Notes: a model not told the origin generated them from the letters alone. A DNA stretch of 64,000 bases from Oricola sp. (GCF_022763245.1 NZ_JALEGV010000043.1:1-64000), one strand, 5' to 3'; counted from the stretch's first letter, positions 1 to 9,735 are shown. Made by a program: numbers and translations.

Positions 1-791
1 ACCGAGCCAAGTTCGCCAAAGAAGGGGATCGGCTCGGGACGCGCGGCGCAGAGGTCGAACAGCGCGCGGCCGCCGGCCAGCGAGCCGGTGAAGCCGATGG
101 CGCGGATCAGCGGATGGGTGACAAGCGCCTGGCCGGTCTCGCGCGTGCCGCCCTGGACGAGCGAGAAGACGCCCGGATGGATGCCGCATGCCTTGATCGC
201 CGCGTCGATCGCCTGCGCGACGATCTCGCCGGTGCCGGGATGGGCCGAGTGTCCCTTCACCACGACGGGGCATCCGGCAGCGAGCGCGGCGGCGGTGTCG
301 CCGCCAGCGGTCGAAAAGGCGAGCGGGAAATTCGACGCGCCGAAGACGGCAACAGGCCCGATCGGGCGCTGGACCATGCGCAGGTCCGGGCGCGGCAGCG
401 GCTGACGGTCGGGCAGGGCTTCGTCATGGCGCCGGTCGAGATAGTTGCCGGCGCGGATGTGGCTGGCGAAGAGGCGCAACTGGCCCGTGGTGCGGCCGCG
501 CTCGCCCTGCAGCCGGGCCTCCGGCAGGCCGGTTTCCGACGTGCCGATGGCGGTGATCGCATCGCCGCGCGCCTCGATCTCGTCGGCGATGGCTTCGAGA
601 AAGGCCGCACGCTCCTCGCGGCTGGAATAGCCATAGGACCAGAAGGCCTCCTCGGCGGCAGTCACCGCGGCATCCACATGGGCCGGCATGCCGACCGCGA
701 AGTCATGCGCCTCGCCAAAGGCCGGTTCCGATGAAAACGTGGCGTCGCCGGCGACCCAGTCGCCGCCAATCAGATGCTTTCCTGTCAGCAT
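1..791 (-). CDS. alpha-ketoglutaric semialdehyde dehydrogenase (NADP+ aldehyde dehydrogenase), 3' part cut by window edge
   Basis: The first 263 codons of an aldehyde dehydrogenase run off the left window edge. The start ATG at 791 gives an N-terminus MLTGKHLIGGDWVAG. The glycine/asparagine segment FGASNFPLAFSTAGGDTAAA and the NAD(P)-side motif VVKGHSAHPGTGE are typical of the 2,5-dioxovalerate (ketoglutarate semialdehyde) dehydrogenase branch. The last visible residues, FFGELGS, hold the conserved general-base Glu; the catalytic Cys lies outside the window. As the last gene of the sugar operon it would oxidise alpha-ketoglutarate semialdehyde from L-arabinose to 2-oxoglutarate. The assignment to this subfamily rests on motifs and on the KDA dehydratase gene two places upstream. 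Confidence 0.85.
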   Translation of the reverse strand, partial: MLTGKHLIGGDWVAGDATFSSEPAFGEAHDFAVGMPAHVDAAVTAAEEAFWSYGYSSREERAAFLEAIADEIEARGDAITAIGTSETGLPEARLQGERGRTTGQLRLFASHIRAGNYLDRRHDEALPDRQPLPRPDLRMVQRPIGPVAVFGASNFPLAFSTAGGDTAAALAAGCPVVVKGHSAHPGTGEIVAQAIDAAIKACGIHPGVFSLVQGGTRETGQALVTHPLIRAIGFTGSLAGGRALFDLCAARPEPIPFFGELGS

Positions 792-801
792 GTCGTGTCC
801 T

Positions 802-1710
802 TCATGTCGTCTGTGCGGTTTCGGGCGAAAGGCGGAAGTCCGGATCGGCCCGGCCCTTGAAGTCGCCGTCGATGACGTAGGTGAAGCCGGCACCGGGATC
901 GCATGCCCGCGCGGCGTCGTCGTAGCCCTGCCAGGCGGTGGTGACGAGCAGTCGGTCGAGCCTAGGGCCGACGAAGGCGGGGCAACTCGTCTGGGCGGCG
1001 TGAATTTCGAAGGTGCGGATCGGCCGTCCGTCCGGCGCGTATCCGGACACCGTCCCGCTTCCCCAGGCCGCGTTCCACAGATTGCCGTCGGCGTCGGTCA
1101 CCGAGCCGTCGAAATGCCCGCCGAGCGGCAGGTCCTTTTCGGTGAGGAAGACCTCCGGCTCTCCGACGGGGCGCCCGGTCTCCACATCGACGCCGACGCG
1201 CCACACGGTGTTGACGGCGGTGTCGGCGAAATAGGCGGTGCGGCCGTCCGGCGAAAAGCAGATCGAATTCGGGATGGTGACCTTGCGGAACAGGGGCGTC
1301 ACGGTGGTCCCGTCGAAGAGATAGATCGCGCCCGCCTGCCATTCGGCGTTCCTGCCCATCGTCCCGATCCACAGATTGCCCGATGGGTGGACGCGCCCGT
1401 CATTGGAGCGCGTGGCCGGATTGTCGGCTTCCAGCGGCGACAGCAGGGCGAGGCCGCCGTTCGATCTGGTCCGCAGGTAAAGCCCGTCCTCCATCGCCAG
1501 CAATTGGCGTTCATCGTCGATGCGGGCGACGACCGACGCCATGCGGGGCAGGCGATGCTCGATCGTTTCGGCAGACCCGAAGCGATGCTCCAGCAGCGTC
1601 CCGCCGACGATGTCGAACCACCATGCGGTGTCGGTGCCGGCATCGTAATGCGGCCCTTCGCCGAGTTCGCAGCATCCGGCGGGAAGCTTCTGTGTCGTCG
1701 CCCTCGTCAT
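802..1710 (-). CDS. SMP-30/gluconolactonase-family sugar lactonase
   Basis: A 302-residue six-bladed beta-propeller of the SMP-30/LRE family. Visible signatures are ELGEGPHYD near the N-terminus (metal-binding Glu), SNDGRVHPSGNLWIGTMG in the middle, and NSICFSPDGRTAYFADT followed by GSVTDADGNLW. I chose the ATG at 1710, which starts just before the conserved LGEGP segment; a longer frame upstream overlaps the previous gene. In this operon it should hydrolyse the galactono- or arabinono-lactone made by the dehydrogenase at 4210-5151. Family members differ in substrate, so the exact lactone is inferred from context. Confidence 0.85.
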   Translation of the reverse strand: MTRATTQKLPAGCCELGEGPHYDAGTDTAWWFDIVGGTLLEHRFGSAETIEHRLPRMASVVARIDDERQLLAMEDGLYLRTRSNGGLALLSPLEADNPATRSNDGRVHPSGNLWIGTMGRNAEWQAGAIYLFDGTTVTPLFRKVTIPNSICFSPDGRTAYFADTAVNTVWRVGVDVETGRPVGEPEVFLTEKDLPLGGHFDGSVTDADGNLWNAAWGSGTVSGYAPDGRPIRTFEIHAAQTSCPAFVGPRLDRLLVTTAWQGYDDAARACDPGAGFTYVIDGDFKGRADPDFRLSPETAQTT

Positions 1711-1730
1711 GGTCACGGCGCGGTCACCTG

Positions 1731-2648
1731 CTACTTGCCCCAGTTCAGTGCGAGCACGTCGAGATCGCGGGCAAGCGCCAGCAGGCGATCGCGCGTGCGC
1801 TGCGACATCGGTTTCAACGGGTGGCGGACATAGTCGCTGCCGATCACGCCGCCCTCCATGAAGACGGTCTTGGCCGCGCGCAGGCCGCATTGCCGGTTCT
1901 CGTGGTTGATCAGCGGAAGGCAGAGCTTCCACTGCGCCAGCGCAGCGTCGAGATCGCCGGCGCGGTAGTCCGTCACGATCGGCCGGATCTTGTCCGGGAA
2001 CATCGCGGACGTCATGGTTCCGGTCGCGCCCGCGTCGAGGTCGGCCAGCAGCGTGACCGCCTCCTCGCCGTCGAAGGGACCGGCGATGTGGTCGCCCGCA
2101 ACCTCGATCAGCGCCGCGAGCTTGTCGGCGGCAAAGGGGCACTCGATCTTGAAGTAGCTGACATTGTCCAGTTCGCGCGCCAGCCGCGCCAGCAGATCGA
2201 CGGGCAGCGTCACGCCGGAGAGCGGCGCGTCCTGCACCATGATCGGAATGGAGATCGCGTCGCTGACCGCCTGGAAATGCTCGAAGATGCCCTGCGGCGC
2301 GGGAAACAGGCCCGACCCGTGATAGGGCGGCATCATCATCACCATCGAGGCGCCCATCGCCTCGGCATCCCTGGCGCGGGCGACGACGATGTCGGTCGAG
2401 AAATGGCTGATCGTAACGATGACCGGCACGCGGCCCGACGCATGTTCGAGGCTGAGGCGCATCAGGAGCGCGCGCTCGGCGTCGGAGAGCAGGAACTGCT
2501 CCGAATAGTTGGCGAGAATGCAGATTGCATCGACGCCCTGGTCGATCATGCAGTCGATGACCCGGCGCATGCCGTCCTCGTCGACCCGGCCGTCTTCGTG
2601 GAACGGCGTCGGCGCGACCGGCAGAATGCCTGCGAGTGCTTCTTTCAT
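1731..2648 (-). CDS. DHDPS/NAL-family lyase, probable 2-keto-3-deoxy-L-arabinonate dehydratase
   Basis: A 305-residue TIM-barrel of the dihydrodipicolinate synthase family. The Schiff-base lysine is K167 in VSYFKIECP. The DapA GTTGE loop is replaced by ILANYSEQF, which argues against lysine biosynthesis. In the non-phosphorylative L-arabinose pathway, a protein of this family dehydrates L-2-keto-3-deoxyarabinonate to alpha-ketoglutarate semialdehyde, and the semialdehyde dehydrogenase lies two genes downstream. The ATG at 2648 has a strong AGGAGG ribosome binding site. One base separates it from the KDPGal aldolase stop, so translation is probably coupled. An aldolase role for this protein is possible but less likely. 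Confidence 0.82.
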   Translation of the reverse strand: MKEALAGILPVAPTPFHEDGRVDEDGMRRVIDCMIDQGVDAICILANYSEQFLLSDAERALLMRLSLEHASGRVPVIVTISHFSTDIVVARARDAEAMGASMVMMMPPYHGSGLFPAPQGIFEHFQAVSDAISIPIMVQDAPLSGVTLPVDLLARLARELDNVSYFKIECPFAADKLAALIEVAGDHIAGPFDGEEAVTLLADLDAGATGTMTSAMFPDKIRPIVTDYRAGDLDAALAQWKLCLPLINHENRQCGLRAAKTVFMEGGVIGSDYVRHPLKPMSQRTRDRLLALARDLDVLALNWGK

Positions 2649-2649
2649 G

Positions 2650-3270
2650 TCATCCTCCTGCAATGCCTTCGAATGCCGCGTCATGGGCGGCGACCATGTC
2701 CCGTGCCCGGGCTGCAACCGTGGGGGCGTCGTCGCCGGGCTTGTAGAGCGCTCCGCCGATGCCGAATCCCGCCGCGCCCGCTCTTGCCCATTCGGCGCAA
2801 TTGCCGGCCGAAATGCCGCCGACCGCATAGATCCCGACATCCTTCGGCAGGACGGCCTTGATCGCCTTCAGCCCGGCGGGCCCGGCGATCTCCGCCGGGA
2901 AGAGCTTGATGGCGCGCGCGCCGGCCTCGATGGCGGTGAAGCACTCGGTCGGCGTGAAGACGCCCGGCATGGAGACAAGGCCAAGCGAGAGCGTGCGTGA
3001 GATGACGTCCGTGTTGCAGTTCGGCGAGACGATCAGCCTGCCGCCGGCGGAGGACACGTCGTCCACCTGCTGCGGCGTCAGCACCGTACCGGCGCCGATC
3101 AGCGCGGCGTCGCCGAGATCGCGCGCCAGGATCTCGATGCTGGCGAGCGGCTGCGGGGAATTGAGCGGCACCTCGATCATGGTGATCCCGGCTTCCACCA
3201 GGGCGGCGCCGACCGCTGCGGCTTCGTCCGGCCGGATGCCACGCAGGATGGCGACGATCTTTCTCGTCAT
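2650..3270 (-). CDS. dgoA: 2-dehydro-3-deoxy-6-phosphogalactonate aldolase
   Basis: A 206-residue KDPG/KDPGal aldolase, the usual length for the family. The catalytic lysine is K122 in RAIKLFPAE, and the acid/base glutamate is E33 in MIEVPLNSP; IGAGTVL and VSPNCN are also conserved. It cleaves 2-keto-3-deoxy-6-phosphogalactonate to pyruvate and glyceraldehyde 3-phosphate. Its ATG overlaps the stop of the kinase gene by four bases (ATGA). The kinase partner and the MIEVPLNSP strand favour the galactonate over the gluconate enzyme. No separate KDPG aldolase gene is next to zwf-pgl-edd in this window. Confidence 0.9.
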   Translation of the reverse strand: MTRKIVAILRGIRPDEAAAVGAALVEAGITMIEVPLNSPQPLASIEILARDLGDAALIGAGTVLTPQQVDDVSSAGGRLIVSPNCNTDVISRTLSLGLVSMPGVFTPTECFTAIEAGARAIKLFPAEIAGPAGLKAIKAVLPKDVGIYAVGGISAGNCAEWARAGAAGFGIGGALYKPGDDAPTVAARARDMVAAHDAAFEGIAGG

Positions 3271-4202
3271 GACACGGCCTCGCCGATCAGTTTGCGGGCG
3301 ACGGCAAGGCCCGCCAGCGTGATTTCTTCGGAATGCTCGCGAAAGCAGGTGCCGCCCAGCGCTTCGATCGCCGATGCATAGGCGTCGGCGAGACGGTCCG
3401 ATCCGACGAGATGCACCGGATTGACGCGCCAGAGATCCTTCGTTGCCGCGAGTTCAGCGCCGATCAGCAGGCCTGACAGACGCGACCGCGCGGCCGCCGC
3501 GCCAAGCCCTTCGATGAGGGAGGACGCGCGGATGGAAAACAGTGCCGCGGTGAGGTCGAGCGGTCTGTCCTGGATGTCGCGCACCGCGCTTCGAAAGGCG
3601 TCGCGGTCCTCGTCCCGCGTGTCTGCCGAGAGGCGCAGGATGGAATGCTCGGCCATCACCGCGAAGAGTTCGCCGGTCATGAACGTCTTGAAGGAGGCGA
3701 TCCGGCCTTTGCCGAGGCGCACCCACTTGCTGTGCGTTCCGGGCAGGCAGGCGACCGCCGTTTCGGCGCCGATGCGCGACGTCAGGCCGGCAAGCTGGGT
3801 TTCCTCTCCACGCATGACGTCGGCCGGCGACATCTGGCTGATGCCGGAAAGGATGCGCACGTCGAGGCGCTTGTCGCGCGTTTCGACGCGGATCATGCCG
3901 TCGCGGGCGAGCGGCGTGCAGGGTGCCTGCCTGTAGCCGGCTTCGGCCCATCCGGTCTTCGCGCCGGCCATGCCGCAGATCACGACCGGAATAGGCGCGC
4001 CTGAGCCGTGCGGCAGGAATTCGCCGACCAGGCGCAAGAGCGCGTCCTCGTAGCTGTCACGCGCCAGCGACCCCATGCCGTCCTGGGCGCTGCGCCGCGC
4101 CAAGATCGAGCCGTCGGCCGCGATCGCCCAGACGCGCAGCGACGAGGTGCCCCAGTCGACGGCGATCCAGTCGGGTCCGAGAATGGATGTCTGTGCGGTC
4201 AC
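3267..4202 (-). CDS. dgoK: 2-dehydro-3-deoxygalactonokinase
   Basis: A 311-residue sugar acid kinase of the DgoK family. The N-terminal phosphate-binding strand reads WIAVDWGTSSLRVWA, with CGMAGAKTGW and LPGTHSKWV further on, all typical of DgoK. It phosphorylates 2-keto-3-deoxy-galactonate before the aldolase step. I chose the GTG at 4202, which lies seven bases after the upstream stop and just before the conserved strand; a longer frame to 4268 would extend into the dehydrogenase gene. It belongs to the galactose branch of the operon. Confidence 0.9.
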   Translation of the reverse strand: MTAQTSILGPDWIAVDWGTSSLRVWAIAADGSILARRSAQDGMGSLARDSYEDALLRLVGEFLPHGSGAPIPVVICGMAGAKTGWAEAGYRQAPCTPLARDGMIRVETRDKRLDVRILSGISQMSPADVMRGEETQLAGLTSRIGAETAVACLPGTHSKWVRLGKGRIASFKTFMTGELFAVMAEHSILRLSADTRDEDRDAFRSAVRDIQDRPLDLTAALFSIRASSLIEGLGAAAARSRLSGLLIGAELAATKDLWRVNPVHLVGSDRLADAYASAIEALGGTCFREHSEEITLAGLAVARKLIGEAVS

Positions 4203-4209
4203 GTCCGGC

Positions 4210-5151
4210 TCAATCGTCGAACGGTTCGACCGTGACGCGCCGGCCCAGCAGGAACGCGTCGGCGACATGGGTCATGGGGGCGAGGTCCATGTCGATCTCG
4301 CCCGAGCGCACCAAAGCGGCCATCCGGGCATAGAGGCGCGGATATTCGCCCTGCAGCGGAGACCCGTCCTCGTCCGTCTCCGCCTGGATGGCGCCGTTGA
4401 TGGAAAGCCGCGCCCCGCCGTCGGTGAGCGTCAGGGAGCCCGCGTCGGTCTCGACGTCGATCGTCCAGGTCTGGTCGCCCTCCTGGCGCCAGTCGAAGAT
4501 CGCCGACATGTCGGCGCCGTGCGGATGCTTGAAGGTCAGCGACGCGGCGATCGGCGTGTCGCGGTTTTCCGGAAATTCCAGCGTCGCCGCGGTCAGGTGG
4601 ACGGGGTCCGGCAGGATTTCGGTGACGATAGAAAGCGCGTTGATGCCGGGATCGAAGACGCCGAGCCCGCCGGCCTGCCAGATCCATTCCTGTCCCGGAT
4701 GCCAGCGGCGCACGTCCTCCTTCCATGTCACTGCCAGCGAATGCAGGCGCTTGTCGCTTAGCCAGGCCTTCGCCTTGCCGACCTGGGCCGCCTCGCGCGA
4801 ATGCCAGGTGGCGTAGATCGAGACGCCGGTCTCGCGCGCCATGGCTTCCAGCGCATGGCATTCGGCAAGCGTCGCGCCGGGCGGTTTCTCCAGCATCACA
4901 TGCCGGCCTGCCTTCAAGGCCGCCGCCGCATAGTCGAAGCGCGGCACGGGCGGCAGGCAGAGCGACACCACGCCGATGTCCGGCCGCGCGTCGAGCAGCG
5001 ACTGAAGATCGTCGAACGCCTCCACGCCGTCGACGCCGCCATGGCGCGAGACGGTGGCGGCCAGCTCCCACTCCGATGACGCGGCGAGCGACGGAACGTG
5101 CTGGTCCCGCGCGATCTTTCCGATGCCGACAAGGGCGATTTTCATGCTCAT
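4210..5151 (-). CDS. Gfo/Idh/MocA-family dehydrogenase, probable D-galactose/L-arabinose 1-dehydrogenase
   Basis: A 313-residue oxidoreductase with an N-terminal Rossmann motif (KIALVGIGKIARDQHVPSLA) and the Gfo/Idh EKPPG motif in HVMLEKPPG. The start is ambiguous between ATG codons at 5151 and 5145 (MSMK); the first overlaps the dehydratase stop as TGATG. Bacterial galactose 1-dehydrogenases of this family oxidise D-galactose, and often L-arabinose, to the lactone with NAD(P)+. Lactonase, dehydratase and both downstream branches lie in the same operon. Substrate is inferred from context; the fold assignment is secure. Confidence 0.85.
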   Translation of the reverse strand: MSMKIALVGIGKIARDQHVPSLAASSEWELAATVSRHGGVDGVEAFDDLQSLLDARPDIGVVSLCLPPVPRFDYAAAALKAGRHVMLEKPPGATLAECHALEAMARETGVSIYATWHSREAAQVGKAKAWLSDKRLHSLAVTWKEDVRRWHPGQEWIWQAGGLGVFDPGINALSIVTEILPDPVHLTAATLEFPENRDTPIAASLTFKHPHGADMSAIFDWRQEGDQTWTIDVETDAGSLTLTDGGARLSINGAIQAETDEDGSPLQGEYPRLYARMAALVRSGEIDMDLAPMTHVADAFLLGRRVTVEPFDD

Positions 5152-6893
5152 CAGTGCGAGTCCCGTCCTACCGGCGCTCCGCGGCAGCCTTTCAGAAAAT
5201 CGAGGTCCGCGCCGGTGTCGGCGCCCTGCACATGCGCATGGTGGAGCCAGGCATATCCGGAGCCGGGCGTCTCGATCGGCGGGGACCATTGCCGCAGGCG
5301 TTCCGCCAGCTCCGCCTCGGAAATGTCGATGTGGAGCCGGCGTCCTGGAACGTCGAGCTCGATCATGTCGCCGTCCCGGACGACCGCGAGCGGGCCGCCG
5401 GTGGCGGCTTCGGGCGAGGTGTGCAGCACGACCGTGCCGTAGGCGGTGCCCGACATGCGCGCGTCGGAGATGCGGACCATGTCGGTGACGCCTGTCCTGA
5501 GCACCTTCGGCGGCAGGCCCATGTTTCCGACTTCCGCCATGCCCGGATAGCCCTTCGGGCCGCAATTCTTCAAGACGAGAACGCAGGTTTCGTCGACGTC
5601 GAGCGCGTCGTCGCCGATGCGCGCCTTGTAGTCGTCGATATCCTCGAAGACGACTGCGCGGCCGCGATGCTGCAACAGGTGCGCCGACGCCGCCGAGGGT
5701 TTGATCACCGCGCCGTTGGGCGCCAGATTGCCCTTCAGCACCGCGATGCCGCCCTGTTGCGTCAGCGCCTTGTCGACCGGCAGGATCACGTCCTCGTTGT
5801 GGTTGACGGCCTCCTTGACCTCGTCCCAGATCTTCTCGCCGGAGACCGTGATGGCATCCTTGTGCAGGAGCCCGGCGTCACCCAGCCGCTTCAGCACCAC
5901 CGGCAGGCCGCCCGCATAGAAGAACTCTTCCATCAGATATTCGCCGGACGGCATCAGATTGACGATGGTGGCCACGTCGCGGCCGCAGCGGTCCCAGTCG
6001 TCGAGCGTCAGGTCGATGCCGACACGGCCGGCGATCGCCAGGAGATGGATGACCGCGTTGGTCGAGCCGCCGATCGCGCCATTGGTGCGGATGGCGTTCT
6101 CGAACGCCTCCTTCGACAGGATGTCGGAGGGTTTCAGGTCGTCCTTGACCATCTGCACGATGCGCCGTCCCGAGAGCTGCGCCATCATCCTGCGCCGGCT
6201 GTCGACGGCCGGGATGGCGGCGTTGCCCGAAAGCGCCATGCCGAGCGCCTCGGCCATCGAGGCCATGGAGGAGGCGGTGCCCATCGTGTTGCAGGTGCCC
6301 GAGGACCGCGACATCGAGGCTTCCGCCTCTAGGAACTCGTCGGGCGTCATCTCGCCGGCCTTCACCGCTTCGGAGAACTTCCAGAGATGGGTGCCCGAGC
6401 CGACGCGCTCGCCGCGGAAATAGCCGTTCAGCATCGGTCCGCCGGTCACCACGATCGACGGCAGGTCGGTGGAGGCCGCAGCCATCAACAGGCTCGGCGT
6501 GGTCTTGTCGCAGCCGACGAGCAGCACCGCGCCGTCGATCGGTTGGCCGCGCATCTGTTCCTCGATTGCGAGCGCGGCGAGATTGCGGAACATCATCGCC
6601 GTCGGGCGGAAGGTGTTTTCGGATGCCGAGAAGACCGGCACCTCGACGGGAAAGCCGCCGGCTTCCCAGATCCCGGCCTTCACCTTCTCGGCCAGTTCGC
6701 GCAGATGGCCGTTGCAGGGCGTCAGGTCGGACCAGGTGTTGAGGATGCCGATGATCGGCCGGCCGTCGAAAAGGTCGTGCGGATAGCCCTGGTTCTTCAT
6801 CCAGCCGCGATGGTAGATCGCGTCGCGCCCGGTGCCGCCGTACCATTCCTGCGAACGCAGTCTGCGGGGCCATTTTGCAGGCTTGAAACTCAT
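5151..6893 (-). CDS. IlvD/Edd-family sugar acid dehydratase (L-arabinonate/D-galactonate type)
   Basis: A 580-residue iron-sulfur dehydratase. The three cluster ligands are visible as C60 (DLTPCNGHL), C128 (LLVGCDKTTP) and C201 (SSGTCNTMGTAS). This spacing matches, from memory, the [2Fe-2S] L-arabinonate dehydratase of Rhizobium leguminosarum at almost the same length. K130 follows the second cysteine, and the C-terminal ARMSGTAYG carries the conserved serine. It would convert arabinonate or galactonate to the 2-keto-3-deoxy acid, the common step before the pathway forks. It follows the permease gene by 36 bases. An IlvD (branched-chain amino acid) role is less likely in this operon. Confidence 0.88.
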   Translation of the reverse strand: MSFKPAKWPRRLRSQEWYGGTGRDAIYHRGWMKNQGYPHDLFDGRPIIGILNTWSDLTPCNGHLRELAEKVKAGIWEAGGFPVEVPVFSASENTFRPTAMMFRNLAALAIEEQMRGQPIDGAVLLVGCDKTTPSLLMAAASTDLPSIVVTGGPMLNGYFRGERVGSGTHLWKFSEAVKAGEMTPDEFLEAEASMSRSSGTCNTMGTASSMASMAEALGMALSGNAAIPAVDSRRRMMAQLSGRRIVQMVKDDLKPSDILSKEAFENAIRTNGAIGGSTNAVIHLLAIAGRVGIDLTLDDWDRCGRDVATIVNLMPSGEYLMEEFFYAGGLPVVLKRLGDAGLLHKDAITVSGEKIWDEVKEAVNHNEDVILPVDKALTQQGGIAVLKGNLAPNGAVIKPSAASAHLLQHRGRAVVFEDIDDYKARIGDDALDVDETCVLVLKNCGPKGYPGMAEVGNMGLPPKVLRTGVTDMVRISDARMSGTAYGTVVLHTSPEAATGGPLAVVRDGDMIELDVPGRRLHIDISEAELAERLRQWSPPIETPGSGYAWLHHAHVQGADTGADLDFLKGCRGAPVGRDSH

Positions 6894-6929
6894 GACAATT
6901 CCTCGGGGGATGACGGGGTCTTCGGCCCG

Positions 6930-8177
6930 TCAGCCCTGTTTCTGCTTGTTGTAGACGTCGAAGATCACGGCAGCGAGCAGCACCAGGCCCTTGATCATCT
7001 GCTGATAGTCGATGCCGATGCCCATGATGGACATGCCGTTGTTGAGGACGCCCATCAGGAACGCGCCCACCACAGCGCCGACGATCGTGCCGACGCCGCC
7101 CGACATCGAGGCGCCGCCGATGAAGACGGCCGCGATGACGTCGAGCTCCAGCGCGAAGCCTGCCTTCGGCGTCGCCGTGTTGAGGCGCGCGGCGAAGACG
7201 AGACCGGCGGCCGCCGCCAGCAGCCCCATGTTCATGAAGGCGAGGAAAGTCAGCCGCTCGGTCTTGATGCCGGAGAGCTTGGCCGCCTTGGCATTGCCGC
7301 CGAGCGCGTAGACCCGGCGCCCGATGATCGTGTTCTGCGTCAGGAAGGCGTAGATGACCGTCAGCACGCCCATGGTGAGCAGCACGTTGGGCAGGCCGCG
7401 GAAGGTCGACAGCTTGTAGGTGATGAAGATGATCGCCGCCGCGACGATGGCGTTGCGGGCGATGAAGAAGCTGCGCGGCTCGTCGACGATCCCGTAGGCG
7501 CGGTTGCGGGCGCGCTGGCGCAGGCCGATCCAGACCAGTGCCCCTGCCGCGACCACGCCGGTGGCGAGCGCCAGCACGTTCACCTTCCGGACGTCGAAGA
7601 TAGCGGCCAGGGTCGTGCCGATCCCCGACGGGAAGATGTCCGGCACGAAGCCGTTGGCGATGAGCTGAAATTCGCGCGGGAAGGGGCCGACCGACTGACC
7701 TTCGAGCAGCCACAGCGAGAGGCCGCGGAAGACCAGCATGCCGGCCAGCGTCACGATGAAGGACGGGATTTTCCAGTAGGCGATCCAGTAGCCCTGCGCC
7801 GCGCCGATCGCCGCGCCTGCGATCAGGCAGACGATCACTGTCACGATCATCGACTGGTCGAAATTGACGATCATCACCGCCGCCAAAGCGCCGATGAAGC
7901 CCATCACCGAGCCGACCGACAGGTCGATATTGCCGGAGACGATGACGACGAGCATGCCCAGCGCCATGATGATGATGTAGCTGTTCTGCAGCAAGAGGTT
8001 GGTGACGTTGACCGCGCGCAACAGCGTGCCGTCGGTCACCAGCTGGAAGAACACCATGATCGCGATCAGCGCGAACAGCAGCCCGTATTCGCGCAAATGG
8101 GAGGTGAGGTATTCGCGAATGCCCTTGCCCGATTGCGGGGCGGGTTCGGCGATGTCCTCGCTGTGCACCGTTGCCAT
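6930..8177 (-). CDS. gguB: sugar ABC transporter permease, GguB-like
   Basis: A 415-residue integral membrane permease of the BPD_transp_2 (XylH/MglC) family. Many hydrophobic helices are visible, with the family motif SGNIDLSVGSVMGF and the later IGRRVYALGGNAKAAKLSGI loop. The N-terminal 25 residues are a charged cytoplasmic tail (EDIAEPAPQSGKGIREYL). It lies ten bases after the ATPase gene and between transporter and catabolic genes, so the whole block is probably one transcript. The name follows the chvE-gguA-gguB order known from Agrobacterium. Confidence 0.9.
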   Translation of the reverse strand: MATVHSEDIAEPAPQSGKGIREYLTSHLREYGLLFALIAIMVFFQLVTDGTLLRAVNVTNLLLQNSYIIIMALGMLVVIVSGNIDLSVGSVMGFIGALAAVMIVNFDQSMIVTVIVCLIAGAAIGAAQGYWIAYWKIPSFIVTLAGMLVFRGLSLWLLEGQSVGPFPREFQLIANGFVPDIFPSGIGTTLAAIFDVRKVNVLALATGVVAAGALVWIGLRQRARNRAYGIVDEPRSFFIARNAIVAAAIIFITYKLSTFRGLPNVLLTMGVLTVIYAFLTQNTIIGRRVYALGGNAKAAKLSGIKTERLTFLAFMNMGLLAAAAGLVFAARLNTATPKAGFALELDVIAAVFIGGASMSGGVGTIVGAVVGAFLMGVLNNGMSIMGIGIDYQQMIKGLVLLAAVIFDVYNKQKQG

Positions 8178-8187
8178 GTCTGCCTCC

Positions 8188-9705
8188 CTATTTATTCACT
8201 ATGAGCGACATGATCCGCTCCTGGCTCGCTTCCGCGGCGGTGAGTTCGCCCACGAGCGCGCCCTCGTTCATCACGTAGATCCGGTCGCACATGCCGATGA
8301 GTTCCGGCATCTCCGACGAGATCATGAGGACGGCTTTGCCCTGGTCGGCGAGCTCGTTGATGATCGTGTAGATTTCGTATTTCGCGCCGACGTCGATGCC
8401 CCGTGTCGGTTCGTCGAGGATCAGCACTTCCGGCATGGTGTTCAGCCACTTCGCCAGCACCACCTTCTGCTGGTTGCCGCCCGAAAGATTGACGACCTTC
8501 TGGAAGACGGACGGCGTGCGGATGGCGAGCGTGTCGCGGAATTTCTCGGCGACGCGCGTCTCCTCGTTGCGGTTGAGGACGCCGCCCGAGGACACCTCGT
8601 CGAGATTGGCCAATGTGGTGTTGAAGCGGATCGTCTCGTCCAGGACGAGCCCGAGCGACTTGCGGTCCTCGGTGACGTAGGAAATCCCGGCACCGATGGC
8701 GCGGTCGACGGTGCTGACATCGACAGGCTTTCCGTCCATGCGCACCTGGCCTGAAATGTTGCGCCCGTAGCTGCGGCCGAAGAGCGACATGGCGAGTTCG
8801 GTGCGGCCCGAGCCCATCAGGCCCGCGATGCCGACCACCTCGCCGCGCCGCACGGTGAAGGACGCGTCCTTGATCACCCGGCGCTCGGCATGTTCGGGGT
8901 GCCAGACGCTCCAGTCCTCGACCTCAAGCAGCGTTTCGCCGGGCTTGCGGTCATGGTCGGGGAAGCGGTGGGTCATGTCGCGGCCCACCATGTCGCGCAC
9001 GATCCGGTCCTCGCTCAGCCCCTGCGACGCGTCGAGCGTCGAGACGGTGGTTCCGTCGCGGATCACGGTGACGGTGTCGGCCACGTAGCGGACTTCGCCG
9101 AGCTTGTGCGAGATGATGATGCAGGTGACGCCCTGCGCCTTCAGCTCTAGCATCAGGTCGAGCAGCTTGCGGCTGTCGTTTTCCTGCAGCGCGGCGGTCG
9201 GTTCGTCGAGGATCAGGAGCTTGACCTCCTTCGACAGCGCCTTGGCGATTTCCACCAGCTGCTGCTTGCCGACGCCGATGCTGTCGACCTTGGTGGTCGG
9301 TGGTTCCTTCAGCCCGACCTTGGCGAGGAGCGCCTCGGTGCGCCTGTTGGTCTCGTGCCAGTCGATCACGCCGCGATTGGCGCGCTCGTTGCCGAGAAAG
9401 ATGTTCTCGGCGATGGAGAGCTGGGGCACGAGCGCCAGTTCCTGGTGAATGATGATGATGCCGCAAGCCTCGCTGTCGCGGATGTCGCGGAATGCGATCG
9501 GCTTGCCTTCGAAGACGATTTCGCCGTCATAGCTGCCGGCGGGATAGACGCCCGACAGGACCTTCATGAGGGTCGACTTGCCGGCGCCGTTCTCGCCGCA
9601 GACGGCGTGGATTTCACCCTGGCGGACGCTGATGCTGACCCGGTCGAGCGCCCGGACGCCGGGAAACTCCTTGGTGATCTCGCGCATTTCAAGAAGGGTG
9701 GTCAT
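8188..9705 (-). CDS. gguA: sugar ABC transporter ATP-binding protein (two ABC domains), GguA-like
   Basis: A 505-residue fused double ATPase typical of monosaccharide importers. Domain 1 has Walker [10 protein letters not shown], a C-loop region [15 protein letters not shown] and Walker [12 protein letters not shown]. Domain 2 has the degenerate Walker [10 protein letters not shown], signature [15 protein letters not shown] and [15 protein letters not shown] chose the ATG at 9705; an in-frame GTG at 9729 would add eight residues. It powers import through GguB. A strong stem-loop lies just upstream, after chvE. Confidence 0.92.
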   Translation of the reverse strand: MTTLLEMREITKEFPGVRALDRVSISVRQGEIHAVCGENGAGKSTLMKVLSGVYPAGSYDGEIVFEGKPIAFRDIRDSEACGIIIIHQELALVPQLSIAENIFLGNERANRGVIDWHETNRRTEALLAKVGLKEPPTTKVDSIGVGKQQLVEIAKALSKEVKLLILDEPTAALQENDSRKLLDLMLELKAQGVTCIIISHKLGEVRYVADTVTVIRDGTTVSTLDASQGLSEDRIVRDMVGRDMTHRFPDHDRKPGETLLEVEDWSVWHPEHAERRVIKDASFTVRRGEVVGIAGLMGSGRTELAMSLFGRSYGRNISGQVRMDGKPVDVSTVDRAIGAGISYVTEDRKSLGLVLDETIRFNTTLANLDEVSSGGVLNRNEETRVAEKFRDTLAIRTPSVFQKVVNLSGGNQQKVVLAKWLNTMPEVLILDEPTRGIDVGAKYEIYTIINELADQGKAVLMISSEMPELIGMCDRIYVMNEGALVGELTAAEASQERIMSLIVNK

Positions 9706-9735
9706 GTCGGCACGGGCCTTGTCTCGCACGGGGTT

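Noticed and set aside
4725-6332. Long plus-strand open frame opposite the dehydrogenase and dehydratase genes
   Set aside because: The protein is Arg/His/Asp-rich low-complexity sequence, typical of the antisense of GC-rich genes, and the minus-strand genes carry clear family motifs.
6387-8204. 605-codon plus-strand frame opposite gguB
   Set aside because: It is an antisense shadow of a permease gene with unmistakable helices and motifs.
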